A DNA stretch of 64,000 nucleotides from Odiellus spinosus. Lineage: Eukaryota > Arthropoda > Arachnida > Opiliones > Phalangiidae. The translations under genes were made by a program, and so were the position numbers. Of the stretch, positions 23,501-38,500 are shown in pieces; position 1 is the stretch's first letter, and each line of letters starts with the position of its first letter. The notes below the pieces were generated by a model. The model was not told the origin of the DNA, made no database searches, and was given only the letters and a program-made list of their open reading frames with translations. The stretch lies in NCBI GenBank assembly GCA_963920705.1, contig OY987239.1, forward strand, positions 6,687,871 to 6,751,870, in the 5' to 3' direction.

Positions 23501-26500
23501 AACGCGGATAATATTCTAAGATAAGGCCATTTTTGGATAAAAACGGATATGGATTAGGTTTTTTTACTTTATCTTCCAATAAATTAACTCAATTGAAAAA
23601 TAGCATATTTCTTTCTTTACATTTTAGTGCGGATCCGCAATCGAGTACGAATACTCTTCGTACAAACGCCGTTGTTAAATCGAGCGGCGAAGTCACATAC
23701 GTTTTCCACGCCATATTTCGAAGTACCTGTAAAGTAGACTTGGAGTATTTTCCTTTTGACGTACAAATTTGCAGCATGAAATTCGCCTCATTGACGTACG
23801 ACGGATTTCAAGTGAGTACCACGAACATTTTATCTTAATCGATTTGAAACGGTTAAATCAAGAATCCATTCAGGTTCCATAAGAATATGGGAGCTTAGGT
23901 TTAGCCTGTGGTACCATCCTCCCAAACTTTGTAACAAAAGTTCGTCCGCAATTTTCCCAACATTTGTACGCTTAGATCTTTTTTCGGTCGGCTCCATTTT
24001 TATTACCCAAAATATTATGTCAAGGTCGTTAGTGGCGCGGGTTAATAATAGATGGCAGGAGCGATTTACTTGAAAAATCGATTCGAAGCGGACGAACTTT
24101 TGGTACAAAGTTTGGGAGGATGGTTATTGAATCGCGGCCCTCTCATATTCTTATGGAACCTGAATGGATTCTTGATAGTATGAACGCAGCTTATCGGTTG
24201 TTGAAATCGAATCGGTACGAAACTGGTTCCCGAAGCAGTTTCAACAAATCGAATCAAATCGATTCGAGAAAAGACGGTTTTCCTTTCACACGATTCTAGC
24301 GAATCGTTTTGAAACGGTTTAAATCGATTCTAAAGCCTACTATGAACGCAGCTTATCGGTTGTTGAAACTGGTTCCCGAAGCAATTTCGACAAATAGAAT
24401 CAAATCGATTCGAGAAAATACTGTTTCCCGTTCACACGACTCTAGTGAAACGTTTTGAATCGGTTTAAATCGATTCCAAGGCCTAGTATGAACGCGGCCT
24501 AAGGGTTACTGAAACCAAATCCGTACGAAACTGGTTCCCGAAGCAGTTTCGACATATCGAATCAAATCGATTCGAGAAAAGACGATTTCCCGTTCACACG
24601 ACTCTAAGGAAACGTTTTGAAACACTTTAAATCGATTCCAAGGCGTAGAAATCGATTTTATGATAAGTTATTTAAAATTTACGTCTATAATAATGAGTAT
24701 GACATTGTTTCTGAACTCCGGAAGTCGGTTTGAAATCGTTTTGTGCTTCCATTTACCTTCTATTCATTTCTTAATTCTTCTTTTACCTCGACGGTGACCT
24801 TCTTTTGTAAAACTTTATCACATTAATCCTACAGTACATACAAAAATATTTTTCATTCAATTTATGATTAGAGATAAATGGTATCGTACCTTTATGAATG
24901 CTGCAAACATAAACTGACTCTTAACTTACGGTTTAAAGAAGCTTATACGATTAAATCAAGTTGGGGAAGGAAGATTGGGATAAAAGGAATGAAAAGAATT
25001 ATTAGCCGGTAGAGGAGAAAAAAAGAAAGGGATTATAAAATCAAAAATCTTAAATTTGCAATTTGTCTGAGATAGATGTCACTTTCCTGGGGAATCTTGT
25101 CTATGGATCAGGCTGGGAAATAAGGCGGTTTCACTGGACAAAAGTCCAGTTTAAAATGTAGCTGGGCCAGTTTTAAAATTAAATGCTTAAGGGTCTACTG
25201 GCCTTGTGCCCAGTTAATTCCAAAATTTTGTTTTGTTTCCAAGCCGGTACAATTGTACTTTACGTGACCCACCCAACTAACACATTTTTCTGACTGTTTA
25301 GACCATGGGGAGTTCAAAAAAAAAATAGTTAAAAAAATATTGGACCCCCGCAAATATTTTAATTTTTTTTTTTTTGAAAATTTGAAATTCCCATGCTAAA
25401 ATCCCATAGAATGCGCCATAGGTTGGGTTGGGTTAGGTTAGGTTAGAATCTATGGGATTTAACACGCAAAATTTGAAGTTTGCGTGTTAAATCCCATAGA
25501 TTCTAACCCAACCTAACCTATGGCGCATTCTATGGGATTTTAGCATGGGAATTTGAAATTTTCAAAAAAAAATTTAAAATATTTGCGGCGGTCCAATATT
25601 TTTTTAACTATTTTTTTTGAACTCCCCATGGTCTAAACAGTCAGAAAAATGTGTTAGTTGGGTGGGTCACGTAAAATAAAATCCTACCTCTAAGCCTACG
25701 TCTTAGTCCTACGTCATAGTGACAGTTTGTCATACTCATGAAAATTATAACTGGCCCATGTCCAGTTTTTTAATTAAACTGCTTGGGCTCTACTGGCCAC
25801 AAGTCCAGTTAAAAAATTATCCTTATTTCCCAGCCAATTAATAGCCAATCGCGAGTCTCTAGGCGTCGCCATAGCCAATTAAATAAGGCTATATCGAATA
25901 ACCCCTAGCGACATCTAAGATCCAAGTGATAATATAAAGATTCAAATTTAAAAATGCTTTTTAAATTTTAAAAATTCGCTGGTTTAATTATTTTACACTT
26001 AAAATTAATCAAAATTAATTTACACAAAAGTGTATTCTCGTTCGTATATATTTTTTAATTTCCCGCCTTTTTTATCCCAAAGAAAGAGACATCTAACGTT
26101 TTTTTTTGAAATTTGTAAATTTTCGAAATAAATTTTATTGTGATAATAAGCATAAGAATTTTATTCATGCTCCCTTTAAAATTGTTAGATAGGAAAGACT
26201 AAAAATCAGGAAAGCTCTTGGTTTCCTTTTAACTAACGTTCCCTTGATTTAACAAACTGAATGAACCCGGTTTCAGGAACTGGTTCAGAAAAGAGAGAGA
26301 GAGAGAGATAGACTGCGTGAAGAAAAAAAATAAAAAAGCCCAGTAATTTCCGGCGCAAGCTGAAACTTTAATCATTCGCTTCGACTCACGCCGTTTTAAA
26401 AGACGTTCAATGAAGGGGGTTTTGAATAAATCAATTATATATTATAAAGAGACTCACCCCATCTTCTACAACCTTCTTTTTGGCGCATCTTCTTTCTTAA

Positions 26501-29500
26501 TAAGCGGCATATTTCAAAAATATTTTTCAAGTAGCTTTTCTAATGTGTCTTTAAAAAGGAAAAACGAAGCATTTTTTATCGAATCCTTATCGTTTAAATA
26601 GGCCTAATCGAACAGTAAACATATTTACAAATAAATATTAAACTAGAAATAAATTTAAAACTTACCATCAAAATAGGCTTAGCTGGATTCATGGAGATAA
26701 AATTCTCAAAATTACTTCAAATTGTAAAACATTCATCGGAGCCGGGAGTGGTGGCGTACTCCTGTAAACTGGCGTCTCAGTGGCAAGGTTTGGGTGTTGT
26801 CCTACTCGAATCGCAGGTCCCTTGCCCATAGGGAGTGTTGCGAATGGTCCGCGACGGAATGGTCCTTCCTCTTCCCCATTCCCATCTCCTTCCGTCGCGT
26901 GGGCAATTCCCAGTCCTAATCCCTGCGTAGTTACTTATCATAACTGAGTTGCTCAAGGCCTTACGCCTTGGCGCCACACCTGGTTCGCAATCGCGACCGC
27001 TGTCCGGGCGTAAAGACGTTACGTTACACGCCGAAAAAAAAAAAAAAAAAAAAAAAAAAACATTCATCGGCCAATCATTATTGAAGCCTGGTTTCTAGCC
27101 AATTAAAGATTCTTGTGCGCGCGCGAGGCGGTGTTACCAAGGCAACGTTTCCCGCCAAAATCGCGTGACTACGACGTTATTTATTTTCAAACGGATTTAG
27201 TCCCAAATTAGGCTTAACGTAAAATCGAAAAATAAAGAGCTTTTTCGTGTGTAATTTGGCGTAATAAAGCTGATTAAGAAAGATTTCAATAGAGGAATGG
27301 ACTTCGTTATTACGGTAATGTTTTAACAACAAATGTAAGTTTTAATTTTTACTGTAAGTTATAGAGTGCGGAATTAGTAAAACTTCTGTTAATTGTATAA
27401 GAGCATCGTGAATGTCAATCAGATTATCCGTTCGCGAAAATACATCCATTTCTTATTCGAGTTAACGTATACCCGAATGTAACGGCAAACTTAAAATTCG
27501 TACTCATTGTTATAGGAAATTGATACGAGTTATTCATTCGCCGATAAGAAACATTTGAAACCTTTCGAGTTTCTTCCCCGATTTTAACCCAAATTGAGAT
27601 CTCGAAGCTAGAATTATTTAGTCGCTGTTCCTTAATTCAATTTAGATGAAAAAATATAATTATTATATTTCATTCTACACGGATTTCGAGAAACAAGATA
27701 TTTTTATCTTTAATTGGCATTATCCGTTTGAATAAACGCGTAATTTGTTTATTAATTAAAATTTTATCTCCGGGTCTAATTCTTATCCAGTATTTGATAC
27801 GCGTCTGTTTATATAATTTGTGGTTTTATATTAACAAACAATTTATCAGAGATAAAATCTGAAAAAAGCCTAGAGTTCTACTCCTTATATAAAATCTCCT
27901 TGCTGCTTGGTTTCAGTGCTAGGTTTAATCTAATATTACGGGGTAATAAATTCTCAACAGTTACCTAATTTTGTAGAAAAGCTAAGGCTTAATTTGTATC
28001 TTTTTCGTTTAATCAGGTTGAACTCTCTAAAACGGAGGAAAGAGGCAATTTGGAATATTATCAAGAGCATAGCGAATTCATCCTAGACGATTTCACTTGC
28101 GTAATAAACGAACGTAAACTTGATTGTTGCGACGAGCTTTCGAAGGACGTGACGTATACGCTTCGTTTAAGGCGACGTCCCATGTTCTACGTATTCAATC
28201 TCATCCTGCCTTGCATCTTGATTAATGGAGTTTCCATACTGGCCTTCTATGTCCCGTCCGAATCGGGCGAAAAGGTCACGTTGGCCGTTGGTACTCTACT
28301 CTGCGTTACAGTTTTCTTGGTTATTGTCAGAGAAACCATGCCGCCTTCTCAAAAAACGCCGCTCATAAGTAAGTAATGTTTTACCTATCAATTCCTTATC
28401 ATTTTAATAGGCCTAATCCACCAGTAAACAATATTACAAAACAAATATTGAACTAGAAATAAATTTAAAACTTACCCGGAAAATAGGCTTAGCGAAATTC
28501 GTCCATGAGATCACTGCCTTCTCTAATACTAGGCCTATCCTTAGGAAAAGCAAGGCGGTGACGTTAACGATTTCAAAAATATCGTTAGACGTCGCTTTCT
28601 TGAGGTTAAAAAAAGCGGGAAACTCAAATGTAGGCCGAAAATTAAAAAATAGATACGAATTTTAGGTTAATAATGGAGAATAAATTAATTAGGATTTAAT
28701 TTAAATAATTAAACAGTGATTTTTAAATATTTACATTAAAAGCAAGTTCTAAATCAAATCGTAAATTTAAATCAAGATCTCTAAGTTATCACCTAGATGT
28801 CGCTAGGAGTTCTACGATCTTATTTCGATAGAGAATTATCTAATTGGCTCTCTGCGACGCGAGACTCGCGATTGGCTATTCATACATCAGGAAAGTGACA
28901 TCTATCTCGGACAAATTGCAAATTAAAAATGTCAAGAAAAAAAAGGTTGTAGTTGGCATTTCGTGGCCTAGTATTACAGAAGGCAGTGATGAGATCCTGA
29001 ATTGCCTCCGTGTAAGGTCTGGCAACCAGTGAGCCAAGGCCCATTGTTCACGCGAGATCTCCACGATACTTACAGTCGCGTTTGATTGGTCGTTAGATCT
29101 TATACGCGAGGAAATTCAACTGTCCATTTTGGAAATCCAGCTAAGCCTATTTTCCGGGTAAGTTTTAAATTTATTTCTAGTTTAATATTTATTCGTAAAT
29201 TTTTTAACTAGTGGATTAGGCCTATTTAAACGATAAGGAATCGATAAAAAATCAGGTTGCATTCTCCCTTGAAATTGGTCTTATTTTTTTAAATACTTGT
29301 TTTTAAAGATAAATTACAAATTTATGAAATGATAAAATTAATAAAAAATAGATACGTTTTATGGTAAATAATCTAAAAAATTAGAAGATAATCTAATCTA
29401 TCTTTTCATTAAAACATTATTTCTTATTTTTCTTTTAATTTAGATTTGTATTATGGAGTGACGGTATGCCTAGTCGCGTCGGCGACATTTTTCTCGGTTA

Positions 29501-32500
29501 TCACGTTAAATATGCATCACCGAGGCAATAAAACACCGTCAGATGTACCGAACGTTCTGCGAAGACTCGTGTTGGGTTATCTGGCACGGTTAATGTTTGT
29601 TAATTGTGGCAACAAACCACCCAAAAAGAAGAAAACTGAAGAGGTAGGACTAAATATTTAATTATTTTGAATTTCTCATGTTTTCACGAAGATATTTAGA
29701 TGATATATAATTTAAACGAGGTGTTTTTTCACAATAAATTTAACGTGTGTAATTTAATTGCTAAATTAATCGGCAAATTAGCATGCCTAATTTAACAATA
29801 GATTTTTTTCCGGTAATTATAATCATTCGGAATTTAAACGGAATTACAACTAAATTAATCGGTAATTTTCGTCAATAATTTAACCTATTCGTAATTTAAA
29901 CTGGTAATTTATTATCCGTAATTTAAACTGGTAATTTATTATCCGTAATTTAAACTGGTAATTTATTATCCGTAATTTAAACTGGTAATTTATTATCCGT
30001 AATTTAAACTGGTAATTTATTATCCGTAATTTAAACTGGTAATTTATTACCCGTAATTTAAACTGGTAATTTATTACCCGTAATTTAAACTGGTAATTTA
30101 TTACCCGTAATTTAAACTGGTAATTTATTACCCGTAATTTAAACTGGTAATTTATTACCCGTAATTTAAACTGGTAATTTATTACCCGTAATTTAAACTG
30201 GTAATTTATTACCCGTAATTTAAACTGGTAATTTATTACCCGTAATTTAAACTGGTAATTTATTACCCGTAATTTAAACTGGTAATTTATTACCCGTAAT
30301 TTAAACTGGTAATTTATTACCCGTAATTTAAACTGGTAATTTATTACCCGTAATTTAAACTGGTAATTTATTACCCGTAATTTAAACTGGTAATTTATTA
30401 CCCGTAATTTAAACTGGTAATTTATTACCCGTAATTTAAACTGGTAATTTATTACCCGTAATTTAAACTGGTAATTTATTACCCGTAATTTAAACTGGTA
30501 ATTTATTACCCGTAATTTAAACTGGTAATTTATTACCCGTAATTTAAACTGGTAATTTATTACCCGTAATTTAAACTGGTAATTTATTACCCGTAATTTA
30601 AACTGGTAATTTATTACCCGTAATTTAAACTGGTAATTTATTACCCGTAATTTAAACTGGTAATTTATTACCCGTAATTTAAACTGGTAATTTATTACCC
30701 GTAATTTAAACTGGTAATTTATTACCCGTAATTTAAACTGGTAATTTATTACCCGTAATTTAAACTGGTAATTTATTACCCGTAATTTAAACTGGTAATT
30801 TATTACCCGTAATTTAAACTGGTAATTTATTACCCGTAATTTAAACTGGTAATTTATTACCCGTAATTTAAACTGGTAATTTATTACCCGTAATTTAAAC
30901 TGGTAATTTATTACCCGTAATTTAAACTGGTAATTTATTACCCGTAATTTAAACTGGTAATTTATTACCCGTAATTTAAACTGGTAATTTATTACCCGTA
31001 ATTTAAACTGGTAATTTATTACCCGTAATTTAAACTGGTAATTTATTACCCGTAATTTAAACTGGTAATTTATTACCCGTAATTTAAACTGGTAATTTAT
31101 TACCCGTAATTTAAACTGGTAATTTATTACCCGTAATTTAAACTGGTAATTTATTACCCGTAATTTAAACTGGTAATTTATTACCCGTAATTTAAACTGG
31201 GAATTTATTACCCGTAATTTAAACTGGGAATTTATTACCCGTAATTTAAACTGGGAATTTATTACCCGTAATTTAAACTGGGAATTTATTACCCGTAATT
31301 TAAACTGGGAATTTATTACCCGTAATTTAAACTGGGAATTTATTACCCGTAATTTAAACTGGGAATTTATTACCCGTAATTTAAACTGGGAATTTATTAC
31401 CCGTAATTTAAACTGGGAATTTATTACCCGTAATTTAAACTGGGAATTTATTACCCGTAATTTAAACTGGGAATTTATTACCCGTAATTTAAACTGGGAA
31501 TTTATTACCCGTAATTTAAACTGGGAATTTATTACCCGTAATTTAAACTGGGAATTTATTACCCGTAATTTAAACTGGGAATTTATTACCCGTAATTTAA
31601 ACTGGGAATTTATTACCCGTAATTTAAACTGGGAATTTATTACCCGTAATTTAAACTGGGAATTTATTACCCGTAATTTAAACTGGGAATTTATTACCCG
31701 TAATTTAAACTGGGAATTTATTACCCGTAATTTAAACTGGGAATTTATTACCCGTAATTTAAACTGGGAATTTATTACCCGTAATTTAAACTGGGAATTT
31801 ATTACCCGTAATTTAAACTGGGAATTTATTACCCGTAATTTAAACTGGGAATTTATTACCCGTAATTTAAACTGGGAATTTATTACCCGTAATTTAAACT
31901 GGGAATTTATTACCCGTAATTTAAACTGGGAATTTATTACCCGTAATTTAAACTGGGAATTTATTACCCGTAATTTAAACTGGGAATTTATTACCCGTAA
32001 TTTAAACTGGGAATTTATTACCCGTAATTTAAACTGGGAATTTATTACCCGTAATTTAAACTGGGAATTTATTACCCGTAATTTAAACTGGGAATTTATT
32101 ACCCGTAATTTAAACTGGGAATTTATTACCCGTAATTTAAACTGGGAATTAATTATCCGTAATTTAAACTGGGAATTAATTATCCGTAATTTAAACTGGG
32201 AATTAATTATCCGTAATTTAAACTGGGAATTAATTATCCGTAATTTAAACTGGGAATTAATTATCCGTAATTTAAACTGGGAATTAATTATCCGTAATTT
32301 AAACTGGGAATTAATTATCCGTAATTTAAACTGGGAATTAATTATCCGTAATTTAAACTGGGAATTAATTATCCGTAATTTAAACTGGGAATTTATTATC
32401 CGTAATTTAAACTGGGAATTTATTATCCGTAATTTAAACCGGGAATTTATTATCCGTAATTTAAACCGGGAATTTATTATCCGTAATTTAAACCGGGAAT

Positions 32501-35500
32501 TTATTATCCGTAATTTAAACCGGGAATTTATTATCCGTAATTTAAACCGGGAATTTATTATCCGTAATTTAAACCGGGAATTTATTATCCGTAATTTAAA
32601 CCGGGAATTTATTATCCGTAATTTAAACCGGGAATTTATTATCCGTAATTTAAACCGGGAATTTATTATCCGTAATTTAAACCGGTAATTTATTATCCGT
32701 AATTTAAAACGGTAATTTATTATCCGTAATTTAAAACGGTAATTTATTATCCGTAATTTAAAACGGTAATTTATTATCCGTAATTTAAAACGGTAATTTA
32801 TTATCCGTAATTTAAAACGGTAATTTATTATCCGTAATTTAAAACGGTAATTTATTATCCGTAATTTAAAACGGTAATTTATTATCCGTAATTTAAAACG
32901 GTAATTTATTATCCGTAATTTAAAACGGTAATTTATTATCCGTAATTTAAAACGGTAATTTATTATCCGTAATTTAAAACGGTAATTTATTATCCGTAAT
33001 TTAAAACGGTAATTTATTATCCGTAATTTAAAACGGTAATTTATTATCCGTAATTTATTATCCGTAATTTAAAACGGTAATTTATTATCCGTAATTTAAA
33101 ACGGTAATTTATTATCCGTAATTTAAACTGGTAATTTATTATCCGTAATTTAAACTGGTAATTTATTATCCGTAATTTAAACTGGTAATTTATTATCCGT
33201 AATTTAAACTGGTAATTTATTATCCGTAATTTAAACTGGTAATTTATTATCCGTAATTTAAACTGGTAATTTATTATCCGTAATTTAAACTGGTAATTTA
33301 TTATCCGTAATTTAAACTGGTAATTTATTATCCGTAATTTAAACTGGTAATTTATTATCCGTAATTTAAACTGGTAATTTATTATCCGTAATTTAAACTG
33401 ATAATTTATTATCCGTAATTTAAACCGGTAATTTATTATCCGTAATTTAAACCGGTAATTTATTATCCGTAATTTAAACCGGTAATTTATTATCCGTAAT
33501 TTAAACCGGTAATTTATTATCCGTAATTTAAACCGGTAATTTATTATCCGTAATTTAAACCGGTAATTTATTATCCGTAATTTAAACCGGTAATTTATTA
33601 TCCGTAATTTAAACCGGTAATTTATTATCCGTAATTTAAACTGGTAATTTATTATCCGTAATTTAAACTGGTAATTTATTATCCGTAATTTAAACTGGTA
33701 ATTTATTATCCGTTATTTAAACTGGTATTTTATTATCCGTAACTTAACCGATAATCTGTCGTTATAGCTACGTTCAAATACTAGTCCTTAGAATCCATTT
33801 AAACCTTTTCAAAACGTTTCATTAGAGTCGTGTGAACGGGAAACCGTCTTTTTTCGAATCGATTTGATTCGATTTCTCGAAACTGCTTCGGGAACCATTT
33901 TCGTACCGATTCGGAAGTTTCAACAACCGATATATGAAGCTACGATAAACCAATTTTATAACGATAATGCGTGAACGCGTTACGCTCAAAACGATTCCTG
34001 GCGGCGATTTTGAATATCGGTTTGATTTTAACGTTTCGAATCGATTAAGAAATGCTAGTGTGACCGTAGCGTTAGAGAAGTTTCCAGAGATAAATAACCT
34101 TTGTACTGCGTATCATGTATGGTCGAAAAAAGGTCGGTAAAGGTTCCGGAAATCACGTTAACACATTTTCTCTTTTAAATAAGATTTGTACAACCCATTG
34201 CTGAACTTTGAACCCTTTTTACGTAAATCTACTGTAATTTACGAAGGCCGTGGTCGTGTGGTATAAACCGAAAGATTTCAAAAGGGATGTAAAGGCAAAA
34301 AAGAATTTGTTGGAATAGGGATACAGCTAGTGAAGGGACATTTAATTTATGGTCTAAATGGGTAAGGCGGCTACTGACAAATTGTTGGCGCCGTTTTGTG
34401 TTTTTTATTTAAAGAGGTAGCTTCATATGTAAAGCTTGGAATCGGATATCCATTATCTTCCGTTATTCGTATATATCAAGATATTTTATTTTCGGATAAA
34501 TTGTTTGTAACTAAAGCCATGAAATTTATACAGCATTTAGGCATTACTTGGGGCGTGACTTTCACTTTCGATTGGTGAAAATGGCGGGGAAAAAAACCTA
34601 CATGGGGTAATGCCTGTTGTAATGCGCGAGGCTTACCGAGCGAACGTTTTATTTTTCGCCACTATGCCTAGTAGGCGTTTCGAGCGCGGGCATGCGTACA
34701 GTGCAAGAGCTAAATGGTGTATTGTTAAACGTATAAGGTTTACCCTGAAGATAAGCGTCAAACGCTTAATCTACCTACAAATTACTCGTTTTCAAACGAT
34801 GGATTCACGTTTCCAGAATCAAATATAAGAAAAAAAAAATCAAATTTACTTTTAATTCGAAGAATATAAATAAAACGACGAAACTAAGATTTTAAATCAT
34901 CTTTTTATTCGTTATTTTTCACGAAAATAAATTTTGAATGTTCTTTATCCGAACGTATAACGCGGATAATATTCTAAGATAAGGCCACTTTTGGATAAAA
35001 ACGGATATGGGTTACTTTTTACTTTATCTTCGAATAAGTTAACTCGAATGAGAAATAAGTCTTTTTTTAATCAAACCGATAATACATCAGAATTTAGTAG
35101 ATTTTATCCAATTGATAAAAATTATACGAATTCCGAGCTGTATTAAGATTAGATTGTGCTACTATCTGTTTTAAATAGATAGCGTGTAGGAAAGTCTCGG
35201 AGGGGAATCGTGGATCGATAATAATGTAGAACTTTTGTTTCCTGATTGAAAGTGAGTGACGCTAAACAACCCAAACCATTAGAATTTGGGACAAATGGCA
35301 ATGAGTGTGTGGGGGGGGGGGGGTTTCAGACGTGACAAGGTATAAAAGTCAAACATTGTATTTTTTTATTCCACACTGATTTTCTGTAAAGTCTTTAGGG
35401 AACCTTGCAAATCTTTATAAATTCACGTACAAACAATTCAAAGTTTTCTCACGAAAACAAAAAGGAATTAGAATATTCGACTTGAATTAACGGGAAAATT

Positions 35501-38500
35501 TTTAATTAATGATTAAAGTTAGACTGTCAAGGTATTTTCATGAATTCCAAATGAAATTTGAGTAGAATTTTCGGAAAGATCGTTAAAAAACGATTCAAAA
35601 TATATATACATATGTCATAGAACAAAATTATCGCGACACTTATATATCGTAGTTAGACATCTAGGCCTACGGCTTAGACATATCTAGAATTCTTATTTTC
35701 TAACAATGATGTACCCATCAAGGTTAAAGGCATAATACGTAATCATTGTTTATGCATAATTCTGTCTAATAATAATCAACTAATAATTAAGCATGTTTAG
35801 TATATATACATATGAAATAGAACAAAATTATTGCGACATTAAAAATAAAAATTTTATAATCGCCATTTCATACGAAAGATGTTTGACATTCTTGATTAAG
35901 TAATTTAACGAAAATACCACGCGAAGTGACCTTATACAAAACGCGCGAGAATGAACTGTATGCTCTTTATACAATAACCAAGAATCCATTCAGGTTCCAT
36001 AAGAATATGGGAGGGCCGCGATTCAATAACCATCCTCCCAAACTTTGTAGCAAAAGTTCGTCCGCTTCGAATCGATTTTTCGAGTAAATCGCTCCTGACA
36101 TTATATTATTAACCCGCGCCACTAACGACCTTGACATAATATTTTGGGTAATAAAAATGGAGCCGACCGAAAAAAGATCTAAGCGTACAAATGTTGCCAA
36201 AATTGCGGACGAACTTGTGTTACAAAGTTTGGGAGGATGGTACCAGAGGCTAAATTTATGCTCCCATATTCTTATGGAACCTGAATGGATTCTTGCAATA
36301 ACTAAATCAGGCTACCATAATGATGACGTAGATTGCGGGGAGTTTTTATTTTCAAACATTTCGAAAATGGCGATTATAAAATATGTATTTTTACTGTCGC
36401 TGTAATTTTGTTCTATGACATATGTATATATATTTTGAATCGTTTTTTAACGATCTTTCCGAAAATATGACTCAATTTCTATTTGGAGTTCATGAAAAAT
36501 CCGTAACAGCCTCACTTTGAACTCTATCTGAAATCGTACGTTTCCATCAACCCCCTTTTCTCCGTGCATTGGCACGAAAAACATTATTTTTCTTTCTCGC
36601 TAACTCTCTCTAGAATGGTATACGCCATTTTATCGGTTCTTTCAATTTATCCCGGCATTCCTCTGACCCTCTTCTTTGCCGTCCAGTTTTAGGATAAAAT
36701 AGGACCAAGCTGCTTTCTCCTCCCGTCCCCGTCCCCCCCGGAATTTGGGGGAAAGAAGGATTTTTTTTCTATGACTCTAAATCCTTTAATGGCCGGGAGA
36801 ATCGTCGCTTCGAACTTAGGATTTGCTTCCTATTTTTTTCCCCGACCTATTTTTCACACGCTTTTGCGCTATTAACGCCAAATCGCTCACCAGTTAGGCT
36901 TAAATCTAATGTCAATTTTTTTTAAACGTGATGATATTCAGTTAAACGGATTTTCGGTTGATAATTTGGGATGTAATTAATTAATTCGTTTATTTTAACT
37001 GTTAATTGAATAGTTCCTGTAAGAGAGCTTTGCCTTGAGCACCGTTGTACAGTGGTTGGAACACTTTTAAAGGGGTAGATTCCAAATACATTAAAAATTC
37101 GAACCTAAACTGCTCTTAAGAATTTAAGCGATTTAAAGTCAGGCTTTCACGGATTTGCATGAACTCCAAATGGAAATTGAGTAGCATTTTCAGAAAGATC
37201 GTTAAAAAACGAATCAAAATATATATACATATGTCATAGAAGAAAATTATCTCGACGGTAAAAATACGTATTTTATAATCAACATTTACTCCTAAATATG
37301 AACGCTTCTATTTCTGAACACTTTCATTTAAAAATGGCCTATAACTTAACTTTGGTTGGGTCTATTTAAAGATGAAAGAGCTCATTTTGTAGATTAAGAA
37401 TGGGGCTATTCGCGGAACACAGTTTTAACACTCTAGGAAAAAACCCGGTGAAGATACAACCGTATTTACCACGACAGTAAAAATACACATTTTATAATTT
37501 TCAAAAATTTTAAAGTTATAATTCCTTGCAATACTACGTCATCACTACGGTCGCATGATTTCGCTATTGTTTAGAGCAACAGTTGATTATTGTCTGTTCT
37601 GGCACCAGTGATAAGGTTGCTTTCGCGCGGTCTTTCTTGTGAACGTACCTTATAAGAATTGAAATGGATTGTACCATCGAAAAGAAAAGATGAGTAGAAT
37701 AATTTTTTCTCTTCTGTTCGTGTATTTCTTTTGTACTGTTATTCTAATGTATGTACAAAGCGATGATTAGGTTTACGCGGAAGAATACACATTGTTAAAG
37801 GTTACGGGGAACAAAAGCAGTTCTATATAATACTCCTAAAGATGTAGTATATAATTCTAGAGAAAAAAAATACCAAACAAGAGTAAAAAAAGCGATGGAA
37901 AAGAGAAAGCCCGAAGGGCAAGAAAAATAGCTTTTCAATCGATTATATATACTTCGAGTGATTCTACTGAAATTTTGTCCTTTCTTTGACCACGCTGTGA
38001 CCTTTAACCTCATTTTTATAAGTCCAGAAAGTTAATTACTTCCGTATTGTATAAAGATATTAGAGTTTAAAGCCGTTGAATTAATATTACATGTTAAATT
38101 ACATCTTTTAAATAGAGCTCAGAATTCGCATACTTCTTATTATTTGGATAAAATCTTCATTCAAAAATGGCCTTATCTTAGAATATTATCCGCGTTATAC
38201 GTTCGAACAGAAGCCGATGAAACCCTAATTCGAAGTCTATTACTCCCGGGTCTTGTCTACCCCTCTGTGTATGGGTTAGTTTCAAAAAGCGCGATTCGTA
38301 CGCCTCCTAACGGTAGATATTTTCGGAGCGAATATCTCTAGCAGCCTTGGAGTTCGTCAAAAAAACGTCGTCGTTTGTGGAGAGAGAATTTCCAATTTTC
38401 CGTAGACAGGGGGTATGAAGTAGGACCCCTCCGATCTCGTAAAATTGGGAATTTTACCCATACAGAGAGGAGCGCTATATCGAACATTAGAGTAGTAGAC

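Noticed and set aside
26777..27067. 96-codon minus frame across the SINE
   Set aside because: Includes the poly(A) tail read as poly-Phe; the region is a retroposon.
29893..33745. CRISPR-like regular spacing
   Set aside because: Units are contiguous with no unique spacers, and the context is a eukaryotic intron.
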